Assembly: GCF_009674725.1 (NCBI RefSeq) | Contig: NZ_WKKH01000001.1 | Location: forward strand, 62,001 to 126,000 | Source of the DNA: Pedobacter petrophilus | Lineage (GTDB): Bacteria > Bacteroidota > Bacteroidia > Sphingobacteriales > Sphingobacteriaceae | Length of the DNA: 64,000 nt | Direction: 5' to 3' | Shown here: in pieces, positions 32,694-42,042 of the stretch | Layout of the letters: every line of letters begins with the position of its first letter | Position numbering within the stretch: position 1 is the first letter of the stretch | Notes under the pieces: generated by a model | Databases searched by the model: none | Told to the model about the DNA's origin: nothing | The model's input: only the letters and a program-made list of their open reading frames with translations | Made by a program: the position numbers and the translations under genes

Positions 32694-33767
32694 ATGAGAA
32701 AAATCCTTATAATTAGTGTTCTGGCATTTTTATCGCTACTCGCAAATGCGCAGGTTGTGCCCACTTTAACGGCCGAGGTGGCAGAGAAGCTTTCGAAAAT
32801 GCCTTTAGGGTGTATTGGTCAGGAGTTTCCAAATAAAACATCTCATGTAGCTAACACAGCTGTTGATGGGCGGTTATTGCCAAGTGAACTACACCCTGCT
32901 TTTTATGGCTGTTTAGATTGGCACAGTTCTGTTCACGGCCATTGGATGTTATTACGTTTGCTCAAAACAATACCTGATTTAAAAAATAAAGCCGAAATTA
33001 TTGCTCAGTTAAACGCCACGCTAACACCGGAAAAGATGAGGGCAGAGGCGGAATATTTTACCAGATACCAGGTAGCAAATACCTACGAACGCACTTACGG
33101 CTGGGCATGGTTGTTGAAACTTGATCAGGAATTGTATACCTGGGATAATCCGGAGGCGAAAAAATGGTATACTGCTTTGCAGCCCCTCACGCAACAAATT
33201 CTAAAACTTTGGAAAACTTATTTACCTAAACAGACCTATCCCAACCGGACAGGCGTGCATCCAAATACAGCCTTTGGGTTAGTTTTTGCCTTAGATTGGG
33301 CCAGGACTTTTAAAGATGCCGAATTTGAAAAGCAGATTGATGAAAAAGCAAAAGCATTCTATTTAGACAATACAGCCACACCGGCCTATCTGGAACCTGA
33401 TGGATCAGATTTCTTTTCGCCAAGTTTGGAAATAGCCGACCTGATGAGACGGGTGTTGCCGAATAAAGAATTTGTAAAGTGGCTGAATAAATTTTATGAA
33501 GAGAAAAGCATTAAACGCATCAGTGAGATGCCCATTATTAGCGATATTAATGATTATCAGGGCGTCCATTTGGTGGGCTTGTCCTTTACCCGAGCCTGGT
33601 GTATGAGGGGAATTGCAAAAGAGTTACCTAAAAATCATAAATTAAAAAAGCAGTTCGAAGTTACGGCTGATCGCTTTCTGGCGAATGCCTTACCCCTTAT
33701 TTTTGCAGGTAACTATGGGGGCGATCATTGGTTGGCGTCTTTTGCAGTTTACGCGTTGGAGAAGTGA
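32694..33767 (+). CDS. DUF2891 family protein
   Basis: 357 residues from the ATG at 32694, giving a signal peptide (LIISVLAFLSLLANAQ). The family is recognised from ELHPAFYGCLDWHSSVHGHW, LEPDGSDFFSPSLEIADLM and NYGGDHWLASFAVYAL. It looks like an alpha-helical (alpha/alpha) barrel with conserved His, Asp and Trp residues, as in glycoside-processing enzymes, but no activity is established that I know of. Exported, probably periplasmic. A hairpin follows at 33795. Confidence 0.85.
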   Translation: MRKILIISVLAFLSLLANAQVVPTLTAEVAEKLSKMPLGCIGQEFPNKTSHVANTAVDGRLLPSELHPAFYGCLDWHSSVHGHWMLLRLLKTIPDLKNKAEIIAQLNATLTPEKMRAEAEYFTRYQVANTYERTYGWAWLLKLDQELYTWDNPEAKKWYTALQPLTQQILKLWKTYLPKQTYPNRTGVHPNTAFGLVFALDWARTFKDAEFEKQIDEKAKAFYLDNTATPAYLEPDGSDFFSPSLEIADLMRRVLPNKEFVKWLNKFYEEKSIKRISEMPIISDINDYQGVHLVGLSFTRAWCMRGIAKELPKNHKLKKQFEVTADRFLANALPLIFAGNYGGDHWLASFAVYALEK

Positions 33768-33794
33768 TAGATACTGAGTTTGATAGCTAACTAA

Positions 33795-33819
33795 GCGGCT
33801 TGTATTATTCACAAGCCGC
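33795..33819. terminator. Hairpin between convergent genes
   Basis: Perfect 9-bp stem GCGGCTTGT/ACAAGCCGC with a seven-base loop. It lies between the stops at 33767 (+) and 33864 (-). There is no T run on either side, so termination is likely from position rather than from a classic signature. Confidence 0.45.
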
Positions 33820-33863
33820 CAGCCAAATGTAAGTTGAGATTGCGTTTGGTAATTTTTTAATTT

Positions 33864-34451
33864 CTATTTCCTTCTAAATAAGCCAAAGTTATACCTAAAG
33901 CCAGCAACATAGTTTGTATAGCCATTGCCATTAGAGCCTTTGGAGAAAAATTCTATATTATCTCCTTTTTTAAGTGGGATTTGATAGCCAAGTCCGTATG
34001 CCTGGTAGAAATCATTTCTGGCGTAAGTACCGTCATTATAACTTGATCCCGAACCTATATATTTATAGTTAGTTGTTTCATAAGCTTCTTGATAGCCAAA
34101 ATCAGCAGATAAATAGAAGTTGCCTATGTAGTACTTCGCCCCGGCATAGATAGCATTTTGCAGAAGTTTCCAGTTTTTAATTTGAGTAAGACTCGCACTA
34201 TTTAAGCCGAATGAGTCCTCGCCATTCCTTTGTGTGTAGGCAATGTTGATTCCAGCTGTAAAACCCCAGTGTTTGTTCAGGCGATATTCATAGCCTACTT
34301 CGGCGCCATAAACCGGAGCTTTCAGGGTGGAATTGTAGCCAACAAATGGTGATAAATGAACTGAGTGTCTAATCAGAGAATCCTGCGCTTTGATTTTGTT
34401 GATGCTAACTGCCAATAACAGCATCATGAGAAGTATGTTTTTAGTTTTCAT
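33864..34451 (-). CDS. Small outer-membrane beta-barrel protein, unknown function
   Basis: 195 residues from the ATG at 34451, the start that gives a signal peptide (LLMMLLLAVSINKIKAQ). The mature part alternates as an 8-strand-like barrel (VHLSPFVGYNSTLKAPVYGAEVGYEYRLNKHWGFTAGINI) and ends in YNFGLFRRK. Resembles porin-like or OmpA-barrel-like proteins; no ligand can be named. A 260-bp spacer without visible genes separates it from the FMN reductase, so it is probably its own unit. Confidence 0.7.
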   Translation of the reverse strand: MKTKNILLMMLLLAVSINKIKAQDSLIRHSVHLSPFVGYNSTLKAPVYGAEVGYEYRLNKHWGFTAGINIAYTQRNGEDSFGLNSASLTQIKNWKLLQNAIYAGAKYYIGNFYLSADFGYQEAYETTNYKYIGSGSSYNDGTYARNDFYQAYGLGYQIPLKKGDNIEFFSKGSNGNGYTNYVAGFRYNFGLFRRK

Positions 34452-34712
34452 ATCACTAAAATATGATCGATAAAAACACATTCGGATTTATTAACCTCTT
34501 TTAACCCGGTTTACAATAATTAACTTAATTTATGTTAAAAAGATCGGCTAAAAGGATGTCTTTATCCGTGTTATGGAATTTAAGCACCTCTTCAGTGTAT
34601 CAAACCCTGACTTATTATCTAATAAGTATTAACATTCCCGATTCAGTTGTTCGGTCTTTCGATCCGTCCTAATTCCAAGATCTATAAATCCGGTAAATTC
34701 TTTAATCCTGAT

Positions 34713-35234
34713 TTAATAACGAACAAACTTATCAATCTGCTCATTCGTAAATTTAACTGTATCCTCCTGAAATAAGTTTCCCAATGAATCTAACTCCTGT
34801 TTAATGTTCGGTATGTGAATGCGTAAAGGTAGTACGTTGAGGTGAATATAGTGGCAAACCCCAGTGAAATGATCGATACCGCGAATGTTTCCATATTTGC
34901 CGGAGGAGATGCCAACTAACGCGGCTTTTTTATCGTAGAAGCTATTTGGGAAATCGCAGGCATCAATTAACACTTTTAGCGCACCCGGGAAACTGCCGTT
35001 ATATTCAGGTATAACGAAAATAAACTTACTGGTTTTTGTGATTAAATCCTGTATTTCCTCAAAGGCAGATGAGCGTTTACCAAACATATCTGTGTTCAAT
35101 ACATCAGCCGGCAGTTGCTCCAGACTAAATAGCTTTGCATCTTCACCTCTCAGTTTTAATTGAGCCTGGTAATAATTGGCAATTTTTAACGTATTGCTAT
35201 TGGGTCTGTTGGTTCCTGCTATTATTGTAATCAT
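34713..35234 (-). CDS. NADPH-dependent FMN reductase family flavoprotein
   Basis: 173 residues. Flavodoxin-like fold; the phosphate loop GTNRPNSNT at residues 7-15 and the flavin-contacting PEYNGSFPGALK are the marks of the family. Reduces FMN, quinones or azo compounds with NAD(P)H in the cytoplasm; the physiological acceptor is not shown. Divergent from parA with 184 bases between. Confidence 0.88.
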   Translation of the reverse strand: MITIIAGTNRPNSNTLKIANYYQAQLKLRGEDAKLFSLEQLPADVLNTDMFGKRSSAFEEIQDLITKTSKFIFVIPEYNGSFPGALKVLIDACDFPNSFYDKKAALVGISSGKYGNIRGIDHFTGVCHYIHLNVLPLRIHIPNIKQELDSLGNLFQEDTVKFTNEQIDKFVRY

Positions 35235-35276
35235 GGATGAATTGTTAATAAGATGTTCAAAACCCGAAAGCCCTTA

Positions 35277-35308
35277 TTGCTAAAATTGCCATATAGTTTG
35301 TATCTTAG
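35277..35308 (+). promoter_or_regulatory. Candidate promoter of the parAB operon
   Basis: TTG at 35277-35279, 21-base spacer, TATCTTAG at 35301-35308 (one base off TAnnTTTG). Would give a leader of about 100 bases before parA. Confidence 0.4.
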
Positions 35309-35418
35309 CTGATTGAGAAAAAGGGCGTAAACAACGCAAAAATAGAACTTTTTTGCCAATTAAACGGCATAAAATATACACAGCCCAAATAAACGTTAAG
35401 TAAATTTCGGATAGATAG

Positions 35419-36222
35419 ATGAGCAAAATTATTGCATTAGCAAATCAAAAAGGTGGCGTTGGTAAAACAACTTCATCCATAAACCTGGCTGCCAGTTTAG
35501 CCGTATTAGAATATAAAACTTTATTGGTAGATGCTGATCCTCAGGCAAATTCAACATCTGGTATCGGTTTCGATCCCCGGAATATTAAAGATAGCATCTA
35601 CGAATGTATCATCAACGATATCGATCCAAGTCAGGCCATTCAGAAAACTGATACCCCGAATTTAGATTTATTACCGGCGCATATCGACTTGGTAGGTGCT
35701 GAAATTGAGATGATTAACCTGAATAACCGCGAGTATAAAATGAAAGCGGTTCTGCAGAAAATCAAAGATCAGTATGATTTCATCATAATCGATTGTTCAC
35801 CATCATTGGGATTAATCACCATTAATGCGCTAACGGCGGCAGATTCGGTGATTATTCCGGTACAGTGTGAGTATTTCGCTTTGGAAGGTTTAGGGAAGTT
35901 ATTAAATACAATTAAGATCGTACAAAACCGTTTAAATCCTGATCTGGAGATAGAAGGAATTTTATTAACCATGTACGATGTACGTTTACGTTTGTCTAAC
36001 CAGGTAGTAGAAGAAGTGAGAACGCACTTCCACGAATTGGTTTTTGATACCATTATTCAGCGGAATACGCGTTTAAGTGAGGCACCAAGTTATGGCGTTT
36101 CGGTAATTATGCACGATGCAAATTGTAAAGGTGCCATCAATTACCTTAACCTTGCCAGAGAAATAGTGAAGAAAAACGGCTTGTTAAAAGAGGAAGAAAA
36201 CATAGACTCAGCAACTTTATAA
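35419..36222 (+). CDS. parA: ParA/Soj chromosome-partitioning ATPase
   Basis: 267 residues. Cytoplasmic ATPase that binds DNA non-specifically and moves ParB-parS complexes to segregate the origin. The deviant Walker A motif KGGVGKTTSS is at residues 11-20, Walker A' in LLVDADPQANST, Walker B in FIIIDCSPSLG. First gene of a conserved Bacteroidota row; parB starts eight bases after the stop. No parS-like palindrome was found by eye in the window. Confidence 0.95.
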   Translation: MSKIIALANQKGGVGKTTSSINLAASLAVLEYKTLLVDADPQANSTSGIGFDPRNIKDSIYECIINDIDPSQAIQKTDTPNLDLLPAHIDLVGAEIEMINLNNREYKMKAVLQKIKDQYDFIIIDCSPSLGLITINALTAADSVIIPVQCEYFALEGLGKLLNTIKIVQNRLNPDLEIEGILLTMYDVRLRLSNQVVEEVRTHFHELVFDTIIQRNTRLSEAPSYGVSVIMHDANCKGAINYLNLAREIVKKNGLLKEEENIDSATL

Positions 36223-36229
36223 ATTATAG

Positions 36230-37138
36230 ATGACATCTTTTCAGCGAAAAACAGGTTTAGGAAGAGGGTTAAGTGCGCTTTTAGATGATAGCGAGTCTGC
36301 ACATCCGCCGAAGCAGCAGGTAAATGCGGTGAGCGAAACCGAGCAGATTGGCAATATCAGTCACGTAAGTTTAACTGAAGTTGAAACTAATCCATACCAG
36401 CCACGCACCGAGTTTGATCAGGTAGCTTTAAATGAGCTGGCAGACTCGATCAAAACGCAGGGACTGATTCAGCCCATTACGGTAAGGAAACTGGGTGCAA
36501 ATAAATACCAGTTAATCTCGGGTGAACGAAGATTCAGGGCATCTAAATTAGCCGGATTAACTCAGATCCCGGCTTATATCCGGAGCGCCAACGATCAGCA
36601 GATGCTGGAAATGGCATTGATCGAAAACATTCAGCGGGAAAATTTAAACGCAATTGAGGTTGCATTGAGTTTTCAACGAATGATCGATGAAGTGGGTTTG
36701 AAACAGGAACAGCTGGGTGAACGTGTTGGTAAAAACCGGACCACTGTAACCAATTACCTCCGTCTGTTAAAACTTCCGCCAGCTATTCAGGCATCTATAC
36801 GCGATCAAAAGATTTCAATGGGTCATGCCAGGGCATTAATAAATGTAGATGGCGTAGACAGGCAATTGTTTATCCACCAGGAAATTTTAGACAAAGGTCT
36901 TTCTGTTCGTAAGGTGGAAGAATTGGTGAGAAACCTTCATCATGCACCATTAAAAGCAGAAGAAAAACCGAAAGCAAAAGGTGTTTCTTTTCAGTATCAG
37001 AAACTGCAGGATGATTTGGCATCTAAATTCGCTACCCGTGTAAAATTAAAAGTAAGTCAGAATGGTAAAGGGGCTATCGAAATCCCGTTTATGAGCGATG
37101 ACGACTTAAACAGAATCTTAGAATTATTAGACTGGTAA
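36230..37138 (+). CDS. parB: ParB/Spo0J chromosome-partitioning protein
   Basis: 302 residues. CTP-dependent clamp that loads at parS and spreads. The N-terminal KTGLGRGLSALL peptide would contact ParA. The nuclease-like domain has NPYQPRTEFD and the CTP-binding GERRFRASKLAG; the helix-turn-helix lies in QEQLGERVGKNRTTVTNYLRLLKLP; a C-terminal dimer domain follows a charged linker. The stop TAATG overlaps the start of the DUF5683 gene. Confidence 0.95.
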   Translation: MTSFQRKTGLGRGLSALLDDSESAHPPKQQVNAVSETEQIGNISHVSLTEVETNPYQPRTEFDQVALNELADSIKTQGLIQPITVRKLGANKYQLISGERRFRASKLAGLTQIPAYIRSANDQQMLEMALIENIQRENLNAIEVALSFQRMIDEVGLKQEQLGERVGKNRTTVTNYLRLLKLPPAIQASIRDQKISMGHARALINVDGVDRQLFIHQEILDKGLSVRKVEELVRNLHHAPLKAEEKPKAKGVSFQYQKLQDDLASKFATRVKLKVSQNGKGAIEIPFMSDDDLNRILELLDW

Positions 37139-37872
37139 TGCGCATTAAGAAAGTTTTATTACTGGTTTCTTTATTTACATTTTTTCTGGTAAACCTGGCA
37201 TTCGCCCAGGTATGGGATACTGTATTGAAACAAGCCGATACGCTAAAAAGCCGGAACTACGCACCAATAAAGGTAGATTCGCCGAAAGTAATGTCGAGGC
37301 GGGATTCTGCAAAAGCGAAGTACATGAACCCCGGAAAGGTTGCAGGAAGAAAAGCGGTTTTCAGATCAATGTTAATCCCTGGCTGGGGGCAGTTGTATAA
37401 CATGCAGTTGCTTAATGATGGCTATGGCACCAGGGCGGGTAAAAGCCAAACGCTTCAGAAAATTTATACCACCGGTAAAATCGTGGCAATTTATGGTGGG
37501 TTTACAGCACTTACACTATCTTATATTGAGAGCAGGAAGAATTATAAAATTTTCCTGAAAGAAGGTCAATCCCGTCAACTGCCGGTGGCCCGAAGGGTTG
37601 ACGAATTTGCGCCAAATCCAGACCTTACCCGCTATTCTGATCAGGGTGTACTTGATAATAAAAGTGTTTTTAAGCGAAACAGTCAAATTGTAATTTTTTC
37701 TTACGGTTTGCTTTACGCGGCGAACATTGTAGATGCTTACGTTGCAGCGCGGTTACACTTCTTTAATATAGATGATGATCTGGCTTTTCAGATCCATCCA
37801 ACAGTAATTAGTTCAAACACCATGTATGGTTTTAATGCAGCTCCTGCTTTAAAATTATCGCTAACATTTTAA
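37138..37872 (+). CDS. DUF5683 family membrane protein
   Basis: 244 residues. Signal peptide to about residue 22 (FFLVNLAFAQ). The family signature is FRSMLIPGWGQLYN followed by hydrophobic segments (IVAIYGGFTALTLSYIES; QIVIFSYGLLYAANIVDAYV), ending in a strand-like ALKLSLTF. Conserved between parB and dapB in Bacteroidota; function unknown, presumably envelope-linked. Coupled to parB by a one-base overlap. Confidence 0.85.
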   Translation: MRIKKVLLLVSLFTFFLVNLAFAQVWDTVLKQADTLKSRNYAPIKVDSPKVMSRRDSAKAKYMNPGKVAGRKAVFRSMLIPGWGQLYNMQLLNDGYGTRAGKSQTLQKIYTTGKIVAIYGGFTALTLSYIESRKNYKIFLKEGQSRQLPVARRVDEFAPNPDLTRYSDQGVLDNKSVFKRNSQIVIFSYGLLYAANIVDAYVAARLHFFNIDDDLAFQIHPTVISSNTMYGFNAAPALKLSLTF

Positions 37873-37964
37873 TAGATAAGAAACCATCAGGATCTTTCAA
37901 AATTATACAATATAATAATTAAGATCATGATCGCTTCATCAACTTTAACAATAAAATTATAAAG

Positions 37965-38699
37965 ATGAAAATTGCGCTTTTAGGTTATGGCAAAATGGGG
38001 CAGATTATAGAAAAATTTGCACTGGAACGTGGTCACGAAATCGTTTTAAAAATATCAGTAAATAACCTGGAAGATTTAACCAGACAGAATTTAAAGGCTG
38101 CTGATGTGGCGATTGATTTCAGTACCCCAGATTCTGTATTGAGCAATATTGATGCATGTTTTGATGCCAATGTTCCTATTGTAGTGGGTACAACAGGTTG
38201 GTATGGTAAGCTGCAGGAAGTTAAAAATGATTGCGATAGCAGTAACAATACCTTACTTTACGGTTCTAACTTCAGTATTGGCGTAAATTTATTCTTTAAG
38301 CTTAACCAAACGTTAGCAAAGCTGATGAACAATTACCCGGCTTATGAGGTACAGGTAGAAGAAATTCACCATACACAAAAACTGGATGCACCAAGTGGTA
38401 CAGCCATTACGATTGCGGAAGGAATTGTAGATAATTTGGAAAGAAAATCAGAGTGGCTAAATGAAGTTGTAGGAAGCGAAGTAGAATTATTTCCAAAAGC
38501 GGAGCAGCTATTAATTGAATCACATCGGATTGAAAATATTCCAGGTACGCACACGGTGATTTACAGCAGTGAAGTAGATGAAATTGAAATTAAGCATACC
38601 GCTCATAGTCGCGCAGGTTTTGCATTAGGCGCTGTTGTCGCTGCAGAATGGGTGAAAGATAAAAAAGGATTCTTCAGTATTACTGATATCTTTGAGTAA
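37965..38699 (+). CDS. dapB: 4-hydroxy-tetrahydrodipicolinate reductase
   Basis: 244 residues, the short Bacteroidota form. Reduces 4-hydroxy-tetrahydrodipicolinate with NAD(P)H in the diaminopimelate/lysine pathway, cytoplasmic. The nucleotide-binding GYGKMG is at residues 7-12; VVGTTGW, the substrate-binding NFSIGVNLFFKL and the catalytic EEIHHTQKLDAPSGTA are all present. Sits 92 bases after DUF5683, in the usual place before lepB. Confidence 0.95.
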   Translation: MKIALLGYGKMGQIIEKFALERGHEIVLKISVNNLEDLTRQNLKAADVAIDFSTPDSVLSNIDACFDANVPIVVGTTGWYGKLQEVKNDCDSSNNTLLYGSNFSIGVNLFFKLNQTLAKLMNNYPAYEVQVEEIHHTQKLDAPSGTAITIAEGIVDNLERKSEWLNEVVGSEVELFPKAEQLLIESHRIENIPGTHTVIYSSEVDEIEIKHTAHSRAGFALGAVVAAEWVKDKKGFFSITDIFE

Positions 38700-38967
38700 G
38701 CAGAAAGGACAGTGCTTAAAAGCAGAAACCTGAAAGCCAAAAGCGGAAAGCTGAAAGCTAATCGACTTAAAACGAAAAACGACCAACGAAAAACGATAAC
38801 GCAAGACGACCAACGGTTAAGCCACTTTGATCTGTGAAATCAACCAGAAGGAAAAGAGTGAAAAGCTGAAAGGCGAAAGATTAAAGCTAATCGACTTAAA
38901 ACGACCAACGAAAAACGCAAGACGACCAACGAAAAACGATCCATAAAAGACCAACGAAAATAAAAAT
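38700..38967 (+). repeat. Purine-rich spacer of repeated ACGACCAACGAAA words
   Basis: No gene. The + strand is nearly free of T. The phrase AAAGCTAATCGACTTAAAAC occurs at about 38754-38773 and again at about 38884-38903, each followed by arrays of GACCAACGAAAAACG. Similar sense-strand purine tracts lie at 32578-32655 and 53595-53759. Confidence 0.65.
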
Positions 38968-40161
38968 ATGAATTATAAATTTTGGCAGAAGAAAACCGAT
39001 GCCACTAAAAAGAAAAAGACAAAAACCCGCGAATGGGTTGATGCAATCGTCTTCGCGGTAGTAGCAGCAACCATTATTCGCGTTTTCTTTATTGAGGCTT
39101 ATACCATTCCATCTGGTTCGATGGAGCGTTCGTTATTAATTGGCGATTTTCTTTTTGTGAGTAAGGTGAATTACGGTGCGAGGATCCCGATGACTCCTGT
39201 TGCCTTTCCTTTCGCTCATCATACCATGCCATTAACAACCTCCACAAAAGCATATTGGGATGGCGTACAATGGAAATATCATCGTTTACCGGGTTTATCA
39301 GATATTAAAAGAAACGATGTAGTAGTGTTTAACTTTCCCGAGGGAGACACTGTTGCTGTTGAAAATCAAGCGGCAAGTTATTATGACCTGGTGAGAATGA
39401 GCGGCAGGGAGCAAGTGAGAAATACTTATACCATCATCGACAGACCTGTTGATAAGCGGGAAAATTACATTAAAAGATGTATCGGTATTGCCGGAGACGT
39501 AGTTTCTATGTCTGCCGGAGTGGTAAGTGTAAATGGCAAACCTGAGCCCATAAAAAGCACAGGTATGATGCCTTATCGTATTGAATTTAAAACGATGGAT
39601 TTCAACTATGCTGCGCTTGATGAATACAAGCTGGATTTAGGAAATAGTCCTGCGGTTGCAGCAAACACTTATGTGGTGAATGCTTCGCCGGAAATTGTAG
39701 AAAAACTTAAAACACTGGATTTCGTGAAATCAGTGGTGATGAATCCTGATCCTGCAGGCGAAGAAGCAGGAGGCATGTTTCCACACGACCCGAAAAGAGT
39801 ATGGAACAGAGATAACTTCGGGCCAATCAAAATCCCTGCTAAAGGCTGGACGGTAAATATCGATAGCAACACCATGCCGCTTTACTATAGGGCAATCAGA
39901 ACTTACGAAGGTAATAAGGTAGAGCAAAAGGGTGGTGTTTGGTATATCAACGATAAAGTGGCTACCAATTACACCTTTAAAATGAATTATTATTGGATGA
40001 TGGGTGATAACCGCCATAACTCTGCAGATTCACGTTACTGGGGTTTTGTTCCGGAAGACCATGTAGTGGGGAAAGCCTTATTTATCTGGATGAGTTTCGA
40101 CGGGGAAGGTTCTTTCTTCAATAAGATTCGTTGGAACAGATTATTTAGAGGAATACACTAG
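38968..40161 (+). CDS. lepB: Signal peptidase I, copy 1
   Basis: 397 residues. Membrane Ser/Lys protease that removes Sec signal peptides on the outer face of the inner membrane. A Lys-rich cytoplasmic N-terminus, one membrane segment at about 24-43, then Ser51 in IPSGSMERSLLIGDFLF and Lys169 in KRENYIKRCIGIAGDVV. The last box is MMGDNRHNSADSRYWGFVPEDHVVGKA. A long insert (about 185-300) before that box is normal in Bacteroidota. A close paralogue lies 580 bp downstream. Confidence 0.93.
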   Translation: MNYKFWQKKTDATKKKKTKTREWVDAIVFAVVAATIIRVFFIEAYTIPSGSMERSLLIGDFLFVSKVNYGARIPMTPVAFPFAHHTMPLTTSTKAYWDGVQWKYHRLPGLSDIKRNDVVVFNFPEGDTVAVENQAASYYDLVRMSGREQVRNTYTIIDRPVDKRENYIKRCIGIAGDVVSMSAGVVSVNGKPEPIKSTGMMPYRIEFKTMDFNYAALDEYKLDLGNSPAVAANTYVVNASPEIVEKLKTLDFVKSVVMNPDPAGEEAGGMFPHDPKRVWNRDNFGPIKIPAKGWTVNIDSNTMPLYYRAIRTYEGNKVEQKGGVWYINDKVATNYTFKMNYYWMMGDNRHNSADSRYWGFVPEDHVVGKALFIWMSFDGEGSFFNKIRWNRLFRGIH

Positions 40162-40183
40162 CAATAAATATAAAACATATATG

Positions 40184-40215
40184 AAGCGCGCTGATCTAAT
40201 CAGGGCGCTTTTTTT
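40184..40215 (+). terminator. Intrinsic terminator after first lepB
   Basis: Arms AAGCGC/GCGCTT and CTGAT/ATCAG separated by a G-G mismatch, loop CTA, then seven T after the stem. Confidence 0.85.
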
Positions 40216-40228
40216 GTTGCAAAACAGC

Positions 40229-40655
40229 CCCTATCTGCCTATCGACACCTTTCCCCCGGGAGGAGAAAGGGCGTGTAATAAAGATTTTTTGTGGCAAGCG
40301 ATTTAAAAATTTGGTTCTAAAGACAACTATAAAATGTAAGGATCCATCATGCCTCAAGATAACGACCGTTTTAACACACCTATTATAACATCATGTATTT
40401 TGAACTTTGCTATTGCCGCCCTGCTCTCCGGCCTAGCAAATGATGGAAGGAGAAAACGTTAAAGCTTCAACCACAATTTTTCATACCCCCACAACACAAG
40501 GCAGCGCGTATTGCCCGATTTTTCATCGGGTGCTTGCGCTGCCGAAATAAAGCTTTCACGAATTTATCCGAGATCAGTTCCAAGCCTTGATTTTTGCTTC
40601 TTTTCATCTAAGGAAAAGAAGAAAGTCCTTCGGCGGCCAGCCGAGGAGAGCCAGT
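40229..40655 (-). repeat. Fourth copy of the 460-bp repeat, between the two lepB genes
   Basis: 40229-40276 matches the flanking module at 4817-4860 and 6408-6458. From about 40335 the sequence follows the repeat of 5080-6405, better from 40420. Its hairpin outer arm is GGCAGCGC/GCGCTGCC: perfect here, while the other copies have one G-T pair. One base is missing within AACGTTAAAGC, so the short - strand frame is broken. Same orientation as the tandem copies. The rest of 40216-40741 has no gene. Confidence 0.8.
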
Positions 40656-40741
40656 GAAGTAGGAAAAAACCATTATTATAACCCGATATGTAACAATCAA
40701 ACTTTCTCTCAATCTAAAATCCAATATTATCAATCTTCATT

Positions 40742-41929
40742 ATGAACTGGAAAATCTGGAAAAAGAAAAGCGATCTTAAAAAGAAAAAAACAAAAACCCG
40801 CGAATGGATAGACGCAGTTGTTTTCGCGGTGATTGCGGCAACAATTATCCGCGTTTTCTTTATAGAAGCTTATACCATTCCATCAGGCTCAATGGAAAAG
40901 TCGCTCCTAATCGGCGATTTTCTTTTTGTCAGTAAAGTGAATTATGGTGCCCGGATTCCGATGACGCCTGTCGCCTTTCCTTTTGCACACCACACCATGC
41001 CCATCACCGGAACAAAATCATATTGGGATGGTATTCAATGGAAGTATCGCCGTTTACCTGGCCTGTCAGAAATTAAAAGGAATGATATCGTTGTTTTTAA
41101 TCTGCCAGTCGGAGATACCGTCGCGCTTGAAAATCAGGAGCCAAGTTATTATAACTTGGTTCGTCAGTCTGATTGGAAAACGGTGAATAGCCAATATACT
41201 GTGAGCAGCAGGCCGGTGGATAAACGGGAAAACATTATTAAAAGGTGTATCGGAATTCCTGGCGATGTTATCAGGATGAGCGGTGGCGTGGTGAGTGTAA
41301 ACGGAAAAGCAGAACCCCTGAAAAATACCGGTCAGATGCCTTACAAAATCCAGTTATCCACTACCAATATTAACTTCGATGTGTTTAATAATCTCGGATT
41401 TAAGGTTGGAGAGATGCAACAGCTTGATGCGAATACTTATGTTGCAAACGCCACGCCGGAAATGGTTCATAAATTAAAAACCTTCGACTTCGTAAAATCA
41501 GTTGATTTATTTGTGAAGCCATCTTCAGCTGATGATGGCGATCTCTTCCCTCTTGATCCTAACCGCAAATGGAATGTAGATAATTTCGGGCCGGTCAAAA
41601 TCCCGGCAAAAGGCTGGACCGTAAAAATAGATAGTACTACGATGCCACTTTATTACAGGGCCATCAGAACTTACGAAGGTAATAATGTAGAACAAAAGGA
41701 TGGTATTTGGTATATTAATAACCGGGTGGCTGCCAATTATACTTTCAAAATGAATTACTACTGGATGATGGGTGATAACCGCCATAATTCTACAGATTCG
41801 CGCTATTGGGGTTTCGTTCCCGAAGATCACGTAGTTGGAAAGGCGTTGTTTATCTGGATGAGTTTTGATAGTGAAGGTTCTTTCTTCAATAAGATTCGCT
41901 GGAATAGGCTGTTACGGGGAATACATTAA
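40742..41929 (+). CDS. lepB: Signal peptidase I, copy 2
   Basis: 395 residues, strongly similar to copy 1 from end to end. Ser50 in IPSGSMEKSLLIGDFLF and Lys167 in KRENIIKRCIGIPGDVI are intact, as is MMGDNRHNSTDSRYWGF, so both copies should be active. The main differences lie in the insert at about 190-260, which may tune substrate choice. Placed alone between the dispersed repeat and a strong terminator, so it is expressed separately from copy 1. Confidence 0.92.
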   Translation: MNWKIWKKKSDLKKKKTKTREWIDAVVFAVIAATIIRVFFIEAYTIPSGSMEKSLLIGDFLFVSKVNYGARIPMTPVAFPFAHHTMPITGTKSYWDGIQWKYRRLPGLSEIKRNDIVVFNLPVGDTVALENQEPSYYNLVRQSDWKTVNSQYTVSSRPVDKRENIIKRCIGIPGDVIRMSGGVVSVNGKAEPLKNTGQMPYKIQLSTTNINFDVFNNLGFKVGEMQQLDANTYVANATPEMVHKLKTFDFVKSVDLFVKPSSADDGDLFPLDPNRKWNVDNFGPVKIPAKGWTVKIDSTTMPLYYRAIRTYEGNNVEQKDGIWYINNRVAANYTFKMNYYWMMGDNRHNSTDSRYWGFVPEDHVVGKALFIWMSFDSEGSFFNKIRWNRLLRGIH

Positions 41930-41942
41930 TCAGGATTCCAAA

Positions 41943-41988
41943 CCAAACAAAAAAAGGTATGAATTTCTTCATGCCTTTTTTTGTTTGG
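41943..41988. terminator. Long bidirectional terminator hairpin
   Basis: A 21-bp stem with one G-T pair, arms 41943-41963 and 41968-41988, loop TTTC. The T-rich arm gives a U run on both strands. Ends the lepB unit and isolates the ROK promoter. Confidence 0.9.
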
Positions 41989-42042
41989 AAAAATACTTTT
42001 AAAAAAAATTAATAAGTCGGTTATTGTTTTAAAAATATTTAT

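Noticed and set aside
35235-37138. parS site near parAB
   Set aside because: No palindrome of the CACGTG-centred type was found by eye in this stretch.
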